Assembly: GCA_021186555.1 (NCBI GenBank)
Contig: JAJKFL010000013.1
Location: 39,247,144-39,311,143 of the forward strand
Direction of reading: 5' to 3'
DNA: 64,000 bases
Source: Reticulitermes speratus
Taxonomy: Eukaryota > Arthropoda > Insecta > Blattodea > Rhinotermitidae
Below are positions 1 to 12,382 of this stretch, piece after piece; positions within the stretch are counted from its first letter, which is position 1, and every line of letters starts with the position of its first letter. The position numbers and the translations under genes are program-made. The notes beneath the pieces were generated by a model that made no database searches, was not told the origin of the DNA, and saw only the letters and a list, made by a program, of their open reading frames with translations.

Positions 1-91
1 TCTGGTGCATATAATTTTGAGATGGATTCTTTGGAATATTGATGCACCACTTGGCTATACGTTTTGCGAAGGACATGAGTGGAGAGGATAC

Positions 92-475
92 CTGCCATGG
101 CTCAGAAGGTTTGTCGCCAATCTCTGAAGGGGGGGGGGGGGAGCCTACTTCAAAATGAACCGATATTTGCGAAAAGGAGATGCAAATTCTGAACTGCACT
201 TGTCTTGCCCTAATACCAGTAATTTTTCTAATTGCACAGTAATGATTGTCTGATGTCCATGTGGGATTTGTGGTGGACAAAGTGGCACTGAGACAGGTTT
301 CTTTCCCCCGAGTTCTTCGGTTTTCCCTGGCAATTTCATTCCACCGGTGCTCTATTACTTGAAAAAACGAAAAAAACTAATCACCATCTTCATCACAGGG
401 TTGCACAATAAGCCTTAAGGCTGCGGTGCGTCCGTAGCATCTGCTGCGGGGCCCTTTACCACACACAAAAAAAGG
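92..475 (+). mobile_element. SINE-E, tRNA-headed, interrupted copy
   Basis: Starts cctgccatggctcagaaggt. The region 135-245 is unlike other copies and includes a G13 run. The family resumes at gtccatgtgggatttgtggt (259) and runs through gcaatttcattccaccggtg to gccttaaggctgcggtgcgt and ggccctttaccacacac. Confidence 0.65.
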
Positions 476-1138
476 CTGCTTCTCGCTCAAGGGCAGTGTT
501 CGTTTAGAAGGATTTTGTGCGCGTCTATGTAGGCATGTAAAGAATAAATTATTTCCTTTGCCACATTAAATATCATAGAGCAGGTAAGCCTAAAACAATT
601 TTTAAATATTTCTATATGTATAGAGCTGTACATGGTTTTTGACCGGTGGCATTTTCAAACGGTAGGCTAAGAGCGAGTCGCTAATGCAGCGAGAGCATCA
701 TGTTTCGGCTAGTCCTTCTCTCCGCCCCCGTAAATACAGTTGACCTTGTCACAATGAAGTTCCAAGTAAATAAACACACACGCCTCGACGCTTCATCACA
801 CCCAGTATGCCCGACCGCCACCTCTTTTAACTCCTCCACCGGCCAAAAACCGTGCACTGCACTCTAACTACCCGACCAATCGAAAATTCATCACCCTCAT
901 GGCACTTCCATGACACGATCTTCAGCCGGTTTCCAGAACTGACGACAGTTGCAATGAAGATATCTTTCGGATATTAGAATGAAGATAGAATGTAACATTC
1001 TACTCAGTGCTGAGTGTTTCATGTCTGTTCGTTTAAAAAAAAATTAATTCGTTGGTGGTTTATTTCCGGATGGTTAGTAGGACTCCTGGATGTGTGGCCA
1101 GCATGTCACGGCTAAAGAGGAAATGATTAGAAGGTCCA

Positions 1139-1305
1139 AGTCTTCTGGAATACTACGCTGCGCCTTCAGGCGAGTATTTCTCGATCTTTCGAAGAATCGT
1201 AGTATCTTCATCGTCAAGGTTAAACAGTCTTCTTGGTCTGCTTGACCCTGAAGGCATTACGATCTTTCGAAACGTCGGGAACTGATCGCCCAAAAACAAA
1301 AGTGT
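1139..1305. mobile_element. F1/F2-related copy, decayed
   Basis: gtcttctggaatactacgct, cgatctttcgaagaatcgta, then gcttgaccctgaaggcatta and tttcgaaacgtcgggaactg. Confidence 0.45.
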
Positions 1306-1918
1306 TGTGTCTCAGAAGCATTGACTCTTCAGCAACAACGCTGCGAGGAGCTCAAGCACTTTAAAGAATGATAGGAACAAGCTGGGTTGCTGGGAGGTGC
1401 AGGTAGTCCATGGAGATTGTTGTGCCTTGTTGTGAATTCATGGGAAATACTTGGAGAGACGGAGGAAAGCCGAAAGTATCTGGGTAAAACGCCGAACACT
1501 GGCAGACTCTAACAAGGGTATCTCTCACATACAAATGAAGTGGTTGTGTGGCTAAATAGTTTCTTCTAAAAGGTTGAGGAGACAATCCGTTATAACTTGA
1601 AAATTACAATGTCTGAGATGTTACTTAATGCAGTTTGCAGGTAGGTGGTGTCTCCTGCGATCCTACAACAGGGTAGAATGTCCCTTAGCTTCGCTAGTAG
1701 CCGCTTTTCTTTACATTTTTATGCGGCCCATATTTAAGGCCTAATGCAAGTTCAGTACCTAAACTTGCCGGTTGTGTTTCTCAGAATACTAAATTTGGAT
1801 TTACATTGCAAGTCGCCAGACAATTTTAATCGCCATGGGCTTCGGTTTAGCATAATCATTAGTTTATGTGCAGCTCAAATGATGCTTCCATCTTATTTCA
1901 GGAATCGTTCACTCTCAT

Positions 1919-2440
1919 TCATTCTGTAGTCTGTCTTACGACAGGTCCGTAGCCTCTTCCAAAGCGAGTTCTCCACAGGGTGCGATCTAGTGCTTCCTCT
2001 TTCAATTTCCAGTATCTTTTCTTTTCCTTAAGGTCATCCAGTAGCTGCTTACGTCTTCTCCCTCGTCGTCCCGTTATTTCTATCCTTCCTTCTAACTTTC
2101 CTTCAATCACGTGTTTCAGAAGGCAGTTTCTACGCAAGATGTGACCAATCCAGTTACACTTTCTTCTTTTTATTGTATGTAGGATGTTCCTCTCCTCCTT
2201 CACTCTGTGTAATACTTCTTCATTTCTCACACGATCGGTCCAACTGATCTTCTCCATTCTTCTCCAGCACCACATTTCAAAACTTTCCAGATACTTCTGA
2301 TCTACTTTCCGAAGTGTCCACGTTTCAGCACCACACAAAGCTATGCTCCAAATGTAGCACTTTACTAGTTTCTTCCTTAAATTTAAGTCCAGTTTGCTGG
2401 TGAAAATATTCTTCTTCTTGTTGAATGCTGCTTTTGCATG
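1919..2440 (-). pseudogene. LINE ORF2 C-terminal fragment (family L-B)
   Basis: C-terminal end of a non-LTR retrotransposon polyprotein. The frame runs from HAKAAFNKKK (2440), just after an in-frame stop, through YIWSIAL, CGAETWTLRK, LESFEMWCWRRM, WTDRVRNEEVL, WIGHILRRNCLL and RRRKQLLDDLKEKKRYWKL to FGRGYGPVVRQTTE and a stop at 1919. This block follows the reverse transcriptase domain in such elements. It has no catalytic YADD box, so it is a 5'-truncated dead copy, but its C-terminus is intact. A shorter diverged copy is at 52254-52436 on the plus strand. Confidence 0.85.
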
Positions 2441-3273
2441 TCACTCTACGGGACAAAAAAAAAACTACGTCTGTGATTAAGACCAACAATTTTAATGAAA
2501 ACGTGTTTTGATATTTGACAAAATGCACGGAAACTAATATGTGATTTATCCCGAGGTAACTGCAGCGTGACTGGTTACCAACAGCAGATTATATTTGCAG
2601 TAATAGACATTAAGCGCATAATACCAGTCACAGAGCTACGGTATTTGTCAGTAATTTTAAATATTTTTGCTTCGTCTGTGTAGTATGCGCTGTAAAAAAA
2701 GAGAGGGTTGTTGATAAAGTGCTGGAATAAATTGTCACCTTCACTTGTAAATTGTTTTTAGTACTTGTATATATTATCCATACAATAAGTGCTTGTTGAT
2801 CTTATAATTACATTAGAATTTCATTCATACAAAGTTTAGGAGTTTAAACTATGTACAATATACAGGCTAATTTATCATCAGCATCACCATCATTATCACC
2901 ATCGTCATCATCGACTATAGTACACACTTGCACTGCTGATATAACCAGGTCTAGTTTACAAAATTTACAGTATAAACTACAATGCCATAGGGTACAGTAA
3001 TATTCATATTAGTCCACCTTAGAATTCATTATCAGGAGAGACGTGCAGAAGTTAGTGTAATCTTGCACCATTCAGTCTGCAGCATTGATATTGGCGTCAG
3101 AGAGAAGTGCTGGCAATGTACAATACCAAACGACTTATCCCGTTGGAATACCTTGACAGATAGAAGTCGAAAGAGTTTTTATGTGACATCCTGCTGCGTT
3201 ATGATAATATATACAACATATGTATCAGTCAAAACACAACTATATTTAGACAATACATTTTCTGTGTCTGAAA

Positions 3274-3316
3274 GAGCGACATTATTTCGACCTATCTATA
3301 GGTCATTTTCAGGCTC
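3274..3316 (-). ncRNA. Hammerhead-like motif, decayed core
   Basis: Minus strand: stem I GAGC/GCTC, box CTGAAAA (a G-to-A change in the box), extra T, stem II GACCTAT/ATAGGTC (7 bp), GAAAT, AAT, then GTC. The stems are intact and differ in sequence from every other copy here; the core change should abolish activity. Confidence 0.4.
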
Positions 3317-3654
3317 ATGCAGTTCCAAAAGCCCATATTGAGGAAAATAATGTGTAAGTAGTAGTTTTGATTAAGATTACCTAAAATACACATAAAATCG
3401 ACTATTAAAAGTTATGTACGATAAAATAATTTATGGGATGTAAAGTTCCATGCATTTCCTTATTATTTCCGGTATCAGTCCAATCAGAATTAGAGCTTGA
3501 ATATGACCTATGTATATGTCTAAACCTGTCTCTGTTTTAGACGCAGAAAATTTATTGACTGAAAAATGTTTTGTATATTATATCGGAACAGTTCACTCAC
3601 TCCACAATAGATGAAGTAACTTACTGAGATTTTGATATAGACCCGATGCTGAGG

Positions 3655-3910
3655 CTCTTTTTCTTTTGTGTGGCACAACAGCCCAAATCGGACCTAGACC
3701 GCGTCGTTGTTGAGGTTTCTATATCACATACAATTAGACACAAACACCCGTAGGACTCCTCTGAACAAGTGATCAACCCTTCGCAGAGACCGCTACTAAC
3801 ACAACAAACACAGGAGACGAATATCCATACCCACAGTGGGATTCGAACCCGCAATCCCAGGAATCAAGCGGCTTCAGACTTACGCCTTGGACCGCACGGT
3901 CACCCGGCCT
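3655..3910 (-). mobile_element. SINE-C, minus strand, diverged
   Basis: Plus strand: gtggcacaacagcccaaatc, tgggattcgaacccgcaatc (B box), and gaccgcacggtcacccggcc (A-box side). Confidence 0.75.
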
Positions 3911-3956
3911 CTGAGGCATTTGGATATTCTTAAATTTTTGTGTTAATTATATGTTA

Positions 3957-4265
3957 GTTATTAGCTCAGTTAGTATAGTGAATACGCTACGATCTGGGCG
4001 ATCATGGAATCGGTTTTTTTTTGCCGGCTGCCACAATAGATTATTCTTGTACAAAAGTGTCACGACTGGCTCTGGAACCCAGCTAGCCTCCTACTTAATG
4101 AGTACCAGGAGCTGTTTCCTTGGGAGTAAATCGGCCGGAGTGTGAAGCTGACTTCATCTCCTCTAGTGCGAAGTTTAAGAAGGCATGGCGTCTTAACTCT
4201 ACCTCCTTATATGCTTTTATGGCGTGGTGCTTAATTGAGCACAGGGAGCTTACCTCCATATGTCA
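3957..4265 (+). mobile_element. SINE-A related, diverged
   Basis: ttagctcagttagtatagtg head, tggaatcgg B-box remnant, atgagtaccaggagctgttt, ggagtgtgaagctgacttca, and a tail with gtggtgcttaattgagcaca. This tail subtype is shared with 29700-29882, 46225-46500 and 49585. Confidence 0.65.
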
Positions 4266-4939
4266 TAAGCTATTTGTAGTGTGCAGTGTGAATATGTTCG
4301 ATGCCAAATAATCAAGGAATTACGTACAATAAAATTATCCCTTTATGTGGTCCTGTGTTGAAATCCCGTAACATTCATATGTTCGGGCTTATTTGTTCTA
4401 ATAAAAGGATTAGGAATTTTAAGGCATATATTACTGCTTTAAAAGTCGTAAGAATTTAAGCATTTCAAGTAAACCGCTTTGGGAAATGAGACACGTAGGA
4501 TAATATTAAAATTTGCCTTCTTCAAATTAGTTATGAGAATGTGAACTGACTTCAGCTACTTTGGATTACATGTCGTTTCTTTGGTTACGATGATATACAT
4601 ATATTCAGAGTGAATGGTTCATAGTAGTAAGCTGAATATTATTACATTTGCAAAACAAAGTTTGCAGTGCAGTGTATTTTTTTTTCGACATATTTATATG
4701 CAGCAACTAATTAGCCAGCGATTTTAATGTCAACTTGCACAAAATTTAGAAATTTACGTACAGGGGATAAGTTGTGTAAGTCTACAGTCACTGCAGAGAA
4801 ATTTGAATGGAATTATTCACATACAAATAGTTTGATAGTCTGTCAAAAGCCTGAAGACTGATAACATTTGTATACCAGTGTAAGTACATTGCATGAAGTT
4901 CAAATAAATTTTGAGTCCAAGATTATGGAAAATTTGACG

Positions 4940-5143
4940 TTGTACATATTTCGTGCGATGGATTAACTATACAATCTTTGTTCCTACTAATTGCGCATAT
5001 AACTATAAGTAATAATTTGTTATAACATTTAATTATATAACTATAGATAACCATTTATTTTAACAAAAAGTTATTTATAATTATATGTGCAATTAGATGG
5101 AACAAATATTGCACAGTTAACGAATTGCACAGAATGTGTACAA
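4940..5143. mobile_element. Inverted-repeat element with arms of about 78 bp
   Basis: Left arm ttgtacatatttcgtgcgat then tttgttcctactaattgcgc; right arm gtgcaattagatggaacaaa then agaatgtgtacaa. The arms are diverged. A third partial copy of the inner block (gtgcaattaattggaacaaa) is at 5249-5268. Confidence 0.6.
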
Positions 5144-6539
5144 TATTAAATTTGTTATGATCAACAAAGGCGATACACCACTATAAGAATACGAAGGAAA
5201 AGTTGTACAAGACGAATGCAATAACAAATGGTTAATTATATTTATATGTGCAATTAATTGGAACAAATATTGTGTATTGTGGTAAATATTTAAAGTAGCT
5301 ATGTGAGATTTTTCCCCACTTTAATCCTTCCATGCACATTTCTCCTTGACCAAAGTATTCCAACATTGAAAAGTCTTTTAATACTGCACTTTGAAACACC
5401 ATGCAGTGTCAGATATTTATTTTTGAGACTGATTGTCTGAACTGTAGAGGAAGCTTTCAGATATAAAACTGTAATGGATTACGGTGAGTTCGAACAAGTG
5501 TAAGTTGTGCAAAAAATTTACGTGTCACGTCAAATATTACCAGATACGCGGAACGTAATTACTATGTTGTAATGAACAATGTGTCTTTGATAAACAGTCT
5601 AGTGGCATTCTTCAGCCGCATGATGTGTTTCTATTTGTTCTCTTTAACCAAGATACATCACATCTTTTCTTGATCAGCTATCATTCATATTCACATAAAA
5701 TTTTTTTTATCTTCTTAACGGCCGTGTCTATAAAATTACGTAACATAAATATTGTTGGTTATTACACAGAATTAGGAAACAATATTTGATAATATCAGGT
5801 ATCACGTGGATTGACTTTACTGAAAATAAATATTCAGGCTTTTGTCACGTTTTGTTGTTGTGAGCTTTCATGACTCAAAATTATATCACTAGAGTGTAAA
5901 TAAAGTGCCCAGTACACACTTTATATTTTGACTGATTTATGTACAAATGAGTAATATCTTTGGACTGCTTGAGCGGGATGTTAAAGTAAACTTATTTTCG
6001 AATTAATTTTTAGGAAAACAAAAATGTTTTTCATTTATTTTCTCATTACTATTTATTTTCACAGCACTTTGACGTCTTTTAGGTCACTAAATATGTCACG
6101 ATTGTACAGGTACAGATGTGTATAATTTCCAAGCAAGGAACAAGGAACCTGCTCACAAATATTTTGCATTGACTCTACTCTTCTTTTACAGCCAAGTGTT
6201 ACTGTTACATGAAAGGTAGGGTAATGATAGTAATTAATCACTTGGCATGATATCGACCAACAGAATAACAATTTCAATCAAATTTTATTTAATTATAATT
6301 TTTATATTTTTTTCAGGGGTTTATGTTGAAAAATGTCAATTATTACTATCAAGTAAGACTTGAGGCACACATGAGGCCGGTCTTTTAGGATCTTATGCCA
6401 TGTGTTTTGATACATACTAGACCTATAGCCTTTTAAATATTAACTCAGTGTTTCTGGTTTCTGCTCTGGCACTGTTTGTGAAACAGTTTAGTTGACACGC
6501 ACATCTTCGCAGTGCATTTAAGAATCTTGTAACCAAACG

Positions 6540-6660
6540 TTTTGCCGTCTTCTGGGATATGACGCCTTGTAATCAGGTAGACGTTTATCGATGTTTTGTG
6601 TAACCCTGCTGTTTCTTCTGATCTGAAGACTGAGTGGGCAGATTCGTCCGTAATGTCGAT
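6540..6660. mobile_element. F2-related fragment, decayed
   Basis: gccgtcttctgggatatgac, gccttgtaatcaggtagacg and cttctgatctgaagactgag. Confidence 0.35.
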
Positions 6661-8087
6661 ATAAAGCATCTTTAAATTGGATTGATTATTTTAATAAAAT
6701 TGATAGTAAAAGGGAAGTAAGTATTTAATAATAATATCCAAGGAAGTCGACTAAGTGGGCTATCAAAAATAATGATGGAAATGTGTACAAACAGATATTA
6801 ATAGATGCAAAATTAAAAACTGGAAAGAGAGGTCAAAAAACAGAGCTGACTGGGAGAAGTCCATTAAGGAGGCGAAGGTCCGCATTGGACTGTAGTGCCA
6901 TCTAAGACGAAGAAGAAGAAGGAGGATAAGAAGGAGGAGGAGAAGAAGAAGAAGACGGGGAAGAATATAAGGCGTCAAATCCTGGAAGCAGTACACGTAG
7001 ATCATAATCATGCCATTAGAACCCAAGTTAATGTAGCCTTACATTTTCCCTCACATAACAAGCCAGGCATGCCAGAATCTCGTAAAATCAAAATTAATGA
7101 CTGGTATTCAAAAAATGAAATTTAAAAAGTTAAATATATCCCAATCTACATGGCTGCATCCCGCAAGACATGAATCTTGATTCAAGCATTGCTGATTAAC
7201 CGATTTATCACTGGTGGCATAAGAAAACACATCTCAAGGAGATGTTTTACATATATAGGGTACGTGATGAGTCTCATAATGTAGCCACTTATTTTGGACT
7301 TGACCTGTTGTCGTTGGTTATTGAAATTACTCCGTTTTCGAACTGGCACCAACTTTCGAAACGTAAATAATGGTGAAATGTCAGTCTGACACAATTTTAT
7401 TCATAAAATCGATTATTTTGTTTTGTCTCGACGTATTTTAAAACATTATAATAATTATAGTCATCCTGTGAATAATTTTTACATTTGGTTTCATGTTGCC
7501 TTGTTTTAAGCTGAAACATGAAAACAACAGTATAAAACAAAATACATTATGTCATTAATAAAGTTTTTTTCTCAGGCTGATGTGCCTTTACATTTGATTT
7601 TTATGTTGTGACAGTGTTAATGAATTTTACACCACCATCAAAAGACACTAAACTCTGCAAACCCACAATCATGATAATGTTTGGTCAAGGCTCTAAGTAG
7701 TTAATTTCCTGCACAGAGATACGTAGAGCAAGAACTATGAAGCTCGTCTCATCCTCCTGTTACTGAATCTTTCTTGGTCCTACATTATGCCTGAAATTGT
7801 TTCATAAATATCGTCAATGAATATTTATCCATCACAATGAGAAGTCAAGTTTCACAACAACCAACAAACTTATAGATTTCTGTGAAATATGCTAAGAAGG
7901 TAATGAATTCTGTACATCATGGGTAGTGTTAGGACTAGTGACAGCGATATGCGAATAGGCTGCGGCGACCTTTACCAAAATGGATGGCCGTCGAAAAATG
8001 AATCAATAAAAAGTTGCTTAATTAATTTTCGTCCTAGAAGGCCAGCATAAAATATAATAGAAAAAGTACTTTGTAGATGTAATGAAG

Positions 8088-8093
8088 TTTTAT
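8088..8093 (-). promoter_or_regulatory. Candidate poly(A) signal of the Runx gene
   Basis: AATAAA on the minus strand about 155 bases past the Runx stop codon. It is the first canonical hexamer seen downstream. The sequence is AT-rich, so a chance match is possible. Confidence 0.45.
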
Positions 8094-8247
8094 TAATAAG
8101 TATTTTTGAAATTCATAAATTACAGTGGGTCTTTTTTTTTTTTTAGGTTTTTGGTCTCAGAATATCTTATTCACATTCACGGATTCTCAGACTAAATGAA
8201 TTTGGTAACCGCTGGTCTACGGAGTCTAGGCGCAAGGCGATTGCTCA

Positions 8248-8836
8248 CTAGTAGGGTCTCCACACACTCTTGTGGCTTTGTAATGGCGTTGGTCTCGTGG
8301 CAGTGTTAGAACACGCTGTCGTTAGTAGAGTAGTTGGCCGCGGTTCCGGGCTCCTCCGCCGCTCTGGCCCACCTCCATGGGGTCGGACTTGCTGGAACGC
8401 CGATCTCACTACATCCACCGTGTCCTCTGTAGTGTCACTGGCATCGTCACTGCTTACCCTCGCGTTTGGCGTAGGACTCGGAGATTTTCTTGGGGGTGAC
8501 GACACTTTAGTGGGTGGTGACGGAGGTACGGCGAGACTCAGGGTGCCTGGAGAAAAGTCCGGAGAAGTCGAGGTGGCCAAAGTGAACGCTGACGCATGTT
8601 TGGTGCCGGAGTGCGACAGAAGTTTGTCGTTAGGTATGAGGGAGTCTGTGGTACTGACTGGATGGGGTGGTGGTGGTGGGGGTGGAGGTGGATACCCCAG
8701 AAAGGGCGGGAGGAAGCTTGGCGGCGGTGCTGGAGGGGCACTGTGGGAAAGGCACCCCCAGCGACTAACGGGACTCCCGTTACAGGGTTGTGCGGATGTT
8801 GGTGGAGACTGTAGATATCGGAAGGTCCACCCGTGC
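8248..8836 (-). CDS. Runx: Runx gene, terminal exon ending in VWRPY
   Basis: Encodes the Pro/Ser/Thr-rich C-terminus, ending HKSVWRPY then TAG (8250-8248). VWRPY is the C-terminal Groucho/TLE co-repressor motif of Runx proteins. The frame contains FLPPFLGY followed by eight prolines, a Ser/Pro region (SPPRKSPSPTPN), and an acidic stretch (SDDASDTTEDTVDVV). Two acceptors are visible. The outer one (ctctctgtttgcag, exon start 8836) looks stronger, but joined in phase 1 to the previous exon it reads another frame (TGGPSDIYSLHQH onward) that stops near 8540 without VWRPY. The inner one (tgcccctccag, exon start 8729) joined in phase 1 reads straight into TPPPSFLPPF and on to VWRPY. Either both are used, or the outer frame hides a 1-base error or an unseen exon. 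CpG-rich, unlike the flanking intron. Confidence 0.93.
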
Positions 8837-8937
8837 CTGCAAACAGAGAGAAACGTCAGTGGGCATCACACCAACTGTCCTGAACCACATTAGGAGGACA
8901 TATTTCTATTTTCTACACGCTTAGCATATGACTAGCC

Positions 8938-9246
8938 TACCTTAACTTTCGTGAAGAATACAAATTGAGGAACTACGATGTGTGGACTGGATTTACTTGC
9001 GTCTGGGTATAGTCCGACACGAAGCACTTGTAAACTCGTTAATAGTTCCATACAGGCCGGGAATTTCCTAAACGTTTCATCTACTTTTATATTCTCAATG
9101 CAGACTTTGCTCCATGGCAGTAGCGTTATGAATTCCTTATTATGTAATGTCTGCTTGTCTTTCTGAGGTCCAGGCATTCTTTCCAGAATTTTGTTAACAA
9201 ACACCTTCCTTGAGGAGAGAACATTTGTCAGCAAGCAACGTAACAC
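8938..9246 (-). CDS. Unrecognised short open frame inside the last Runx intron
   Basis: About 104 codons open on the minus strand from a stop just upstream of 9246 to a stop near 8932. The composition is not low-complexity (KVFVNKILERMPGPQKDKQ, SLQVLRVGLYPDASK). A weak donor-like AAG/gtaggc sits at 8940, but splicing there into the 8836 acceptor arrives in phase 0 and hits a stop, so it does not fit as a Runx exon. I recognise no domain. A degraded transposon fragment or a chance frame is as likely as a gene. Confidence 0.15.
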
Positions 9247-11556
9247 ATTTTTTCAATAGAGTAGTCATTTATGTAGCTGATAGTTGCTCAGATAATCCAA
9301 AATCCCAGCCTGTCTTTGAACTCGAATTTTCACGATAAGAACACACTTGAACTCTATCCTAAGCCATTTAAGATCCATTAGTAGAGCATATCATAGCAAT
9401 AGACCTAATAATAAAACATTTATTACAATAATAATAATAATAATAATAAGAATAATAATAGTTTCCTAAAGTTATCTCTTTCCATCTGGATTTCAAGCCA
9501 GATATTTTATTTACGTTTCTCATTTCTCCTACATGCCCCTCCTGCTTCATACTGCTTTATTTTTTATCACCAACCGATAATTGCTGACATTACTACCTAT
9601 TTCAGTTCCTTTTGTGTAGGATACAGTATAATTCTGAGTTACCTGATAACCAGAATTTTTCTGAATTAAATCTGCTTTTAATTTCATCGTGTATATAATT
9701 GATCCGTTACTTTTATTCCCTACTGTTCGAATTTGTGTGCATTTTCTAGTGACCGATTAACCGTCTGTCAGCCAGACACCTCCTGATCAGTACTGCAGCA
9801 ATACACGTTTCGTTGACAACGAGGCTGCGGAAGGCCTCCTTAGGGGGCTGTGACATGATATGCGAACACGGGTAGCGGGTACAGTACAGGTTTTAGATAG
9901 TCTTATGGGAATTAGCTGCACTGACTGAACGCCCTCTCGTATGAAATTCATCCCCTACCGCCGCCATCCCTTAATCCGATTTGAGCGAGCCTGCACTATA
10001 TTCTGTACAAGGGGAAATCGTAGTTATGGTGTGGGAGGTGGTTTGCAGCCTTTGAATTGAAACACTCCCCTTCCATACATCCTCTTCCAAATCCTCACCC
10101 TGCCTCTGTATATCTCCCCATCTAGCATCTTTAGTCCATAGGGATGCTTGTCTAGGCTGTTGCCGGCAGAAATCAGGACCGAGATGAGTCAGCGTCAGTG
10201 GCAGCCGAGGTGGCCATTTTGTGTGGTTTTAATGCAAGTGCGTGATGCTTTGGTTTCATGTCTAATGGCCTAGTGCAGCCTGCGGCGGGGACACGTCGTA
10301 AGAGACGCCGAATTGCGTTCGTAATGGCCAAACACAGAAAGAACTGGCCGTTACTGTTTAAAAAAGGCCCCGTTCAGCTATCTATATAATCCTCCGCTTT
10401 CATTAAATCCGAGAAATGCATACCAAATTTGTAGGGCGAAATTTGAAGGGAATAAATCACTTGGAAGACACTGACGTAAACCGAGTTCCTTGTGGTTTGT
10501 TTTAAGACGTTAGCGTCTTAGAATATGTAATGTCGATGATAGGATATTTGATTAATGAATTCGAAAGGATTTCGAAGGAAATGGATTTTGTTCCAATCGA
10601 GGTAATATTCCGGCTGTTCCCTCGAGTGACTGAGACAAACCACAGAAAACCTTAGCGAAGATAACCTGTGCCCCGGCCAAGATTCGAAACGCCCAGTGTC
10701 CGAATAGAAATCTAGAGCGTTACCGCTACAGCAGACTTTTCGTCTGCCTAGTCGTTGATGGAAGGATAATATTAAAATGAATCTTAAGGAAATAAATTGT
10801 TGGCGTATAGACTGGATCTATCATTCAGGATAGGATGCATTGGAATGACGTTCAGGTCCAGGTAATGAAACTTCGTGTTATATGTAAGACGGGGTAATTT
10901 ATTGACGAACTCGGCGACTATCAGATTTTCAACAACGGATCTGTTCTTCTACGTTAGTATAAGGAGAGAGGCACACTATATTTCTGGTTCATATCATTCT
11001 TCTTGATTTTTAATTGCCCAAATAATATTAGACAAAGGTGGGCCTAAAAATTAGATGCCTCGTCTTCTTGCATAGTCTGCCGTAGGTACAAAACGTAACA
11101 TGAGAGTAATAACATGGATCTTCGACTGCTCGAACCGGGTTCTACTCCGGCTCAGCAGGTGGGATGCATTGCCACATGTCGTGTGGGAAGAGGCCTTTGC
11201 GACGGACCGATGCTCTGTGCAAGTTGCCCTATCGTATGTCAAAAATTTAATTTTGAAATGGGATGGGACAGAAGGTCAGATTATGCAACTTGGGATTTTT
11301 TGTCAAAATTAAGGTAACAGAGCTGATATTATTGAGATCGGTCATAGAACCTAGATTATTGGGTACAATGGGGGATGCAAACATAAAGAAAGGGTCAATG
11401 TTTATGAAATGAATAGTAAATCATAATGGTCCCTGTAAATACAAAACTAGAGACAAAATTTGCAAACAAACAACTCCAGCAGAATCACAGAATAAATTTT
11501 TAATTAGAAACCACAAGGAAAGAGGGAAATAAGTGAAATTTAACAGGAAATTAATA
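9247..11556 (-). other. Last Runx intron, mostly unannotated
   Basis: Contains an (AAT)n run at 9427-9453 and the possible SINE at 10605-10745. 9780-10340 is more GC-rich than the rest, but I find no exon or known repeat there. Confidence 0.5.
10605..10745 (-). mobile_element. Possible tRNA-headed SINE of another family
   Basis: The minus strand shows tagcggtaacgctctagatt (A-box-like) and ggcgtttcgaatcttggccg (B-box-like), followed by ggttttctgtggtttgtctc. Only one copy was seen, so the boundaries are guesses. Confidence 0.35.
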
Positions 11557-11735
11557 CTGTCTTCTGGGATCTGACATCGTCTAGTCTGGTAGATATGTAC
11601 GGACGTTTCGAAGGAACTTGCTGTTTTTATTCTCAGGGTGTCTATTCTGAAGACGGACGCAGCAGGTTCCTTCGGAATGTTGTCAGAGCTTCAGATTTCA
11701 CCTTGTACAAAATGTGCGCAGCAGCAGATGTTGGC
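11557..11735. mobile_element. F2 foldback copy next to a minisatellite
   Basis: gtcttctgggatctgacatc, ctagtctggtagatatgtac, ggacgtttcgaaggaacttg, then tattctgaagacggacgcag and gttccttcggaatgttgtca. The 43-bp array starts 12 bp later. Confidence 0.6.
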
Positions 11736-11746
11736 CCGGAAAGAAG

Positions 11747-12090
11747 ACTGTACGCAGTGCTTAAGGATGACGGAGATAATGATGAGATGACTGTACGCAG
11801 TGCGTAAGGATGACGGAGATAATGATGAGATGACTGTACGCAGTGCATAAGGATGACGGAGATAATGATGAGAAGACTGTACGCAGTGCGTAAGGATGAC
11901 GGAGATAATGATGAGATGACTGTACGCAGTGCATAAGGATGACGGAGATAATGATGAGAAGACTGTACGCAGTGCGTAAGAATGACGGAGATAATGATGA
12001 GATGACTGTACGCAGTGCGTAAGGATGACGGAGATAATGATGAGATGACTGTACGCAGTGCGTAAGGATAACGGAGATAATGATGAGATA
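11747..12090. repeat. 43-bp minisatellite, 8 copies
   Basis: actgtacgcagtgcgtaagg plus gatgacggagataatgatga, starting at 11747 and every 43 bp to 12048. A two-unit alternation (gatg then gaag junctions) is visible. Long minus-strand frames here are repeat artefacts. Confidence 0.97.
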
Positions 12091-12382
12091 AGGGTGTTGA
12101 ATCGAAAACATTATGCAAAGCAGCGACAAAGACACAGTTTGCTTATAGTCGCGTGTGAGACGGCAGCCGTGAACCCCGCTAGAAACTGAACACAACACAG
12201 AGGGGAAGAAGATGGTGAAGAGATATATGTTGGTGAAGTAGGAGTACCACTGATCGTATTTTAACGACGCTGTTCCAAGCACACACGCTGTATACGATAT
12301 GTGTTGTAGAATGAACGTTTAAAAACTAAATTATATTTACGAACTTCCTTACAAGGAATTATTGAAAAGTAAAAAAGAGCAA

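Larger units (their letters stand above)
4320..8087. other. AT-rich stretch past the 3' end of the Runx gene
   Basis: Apart from the inverted repeat at 4940-5143 and the F2 remnant at 6540-6660, I see no gene or repeat. It includes a purine tract (6905-6960, aagaag-type). Likewise 476-1138, 1306-1918 and 2441-3273 hold nothing I can name, apart from a short CAT-rich run at 2877-2920. Confidence 0.5.

Noticed and set aside
7-30. Gene fragment at the left edge
   Set aside because: No frame or splice signal of note before the SINE-E starting near 92.
8270-8893. 207-codon plus-strand frame rich in Gly and Val
   Set aside because: Antisense of the Runx terminal exon; its Gly runs are the complement of the proline codons, and the minus strand has splice sites and VWRPY.
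8938-9246. Extra Runx exon just upstream of the terminal exon
   Set aside because: With its only donor-like site (AAG/gtaggc) it exits in phase 0, which reads into a stop in the 8836 exon; kept only as a low-confidence frame.
11642-12282. Frames of 158 and 173 codons with a repeating SSLSPSSLRTAYS pattern
   Set aside because: Product of the 43-bp minisatellite, open in several frames because the unit lacks stops on that strand.
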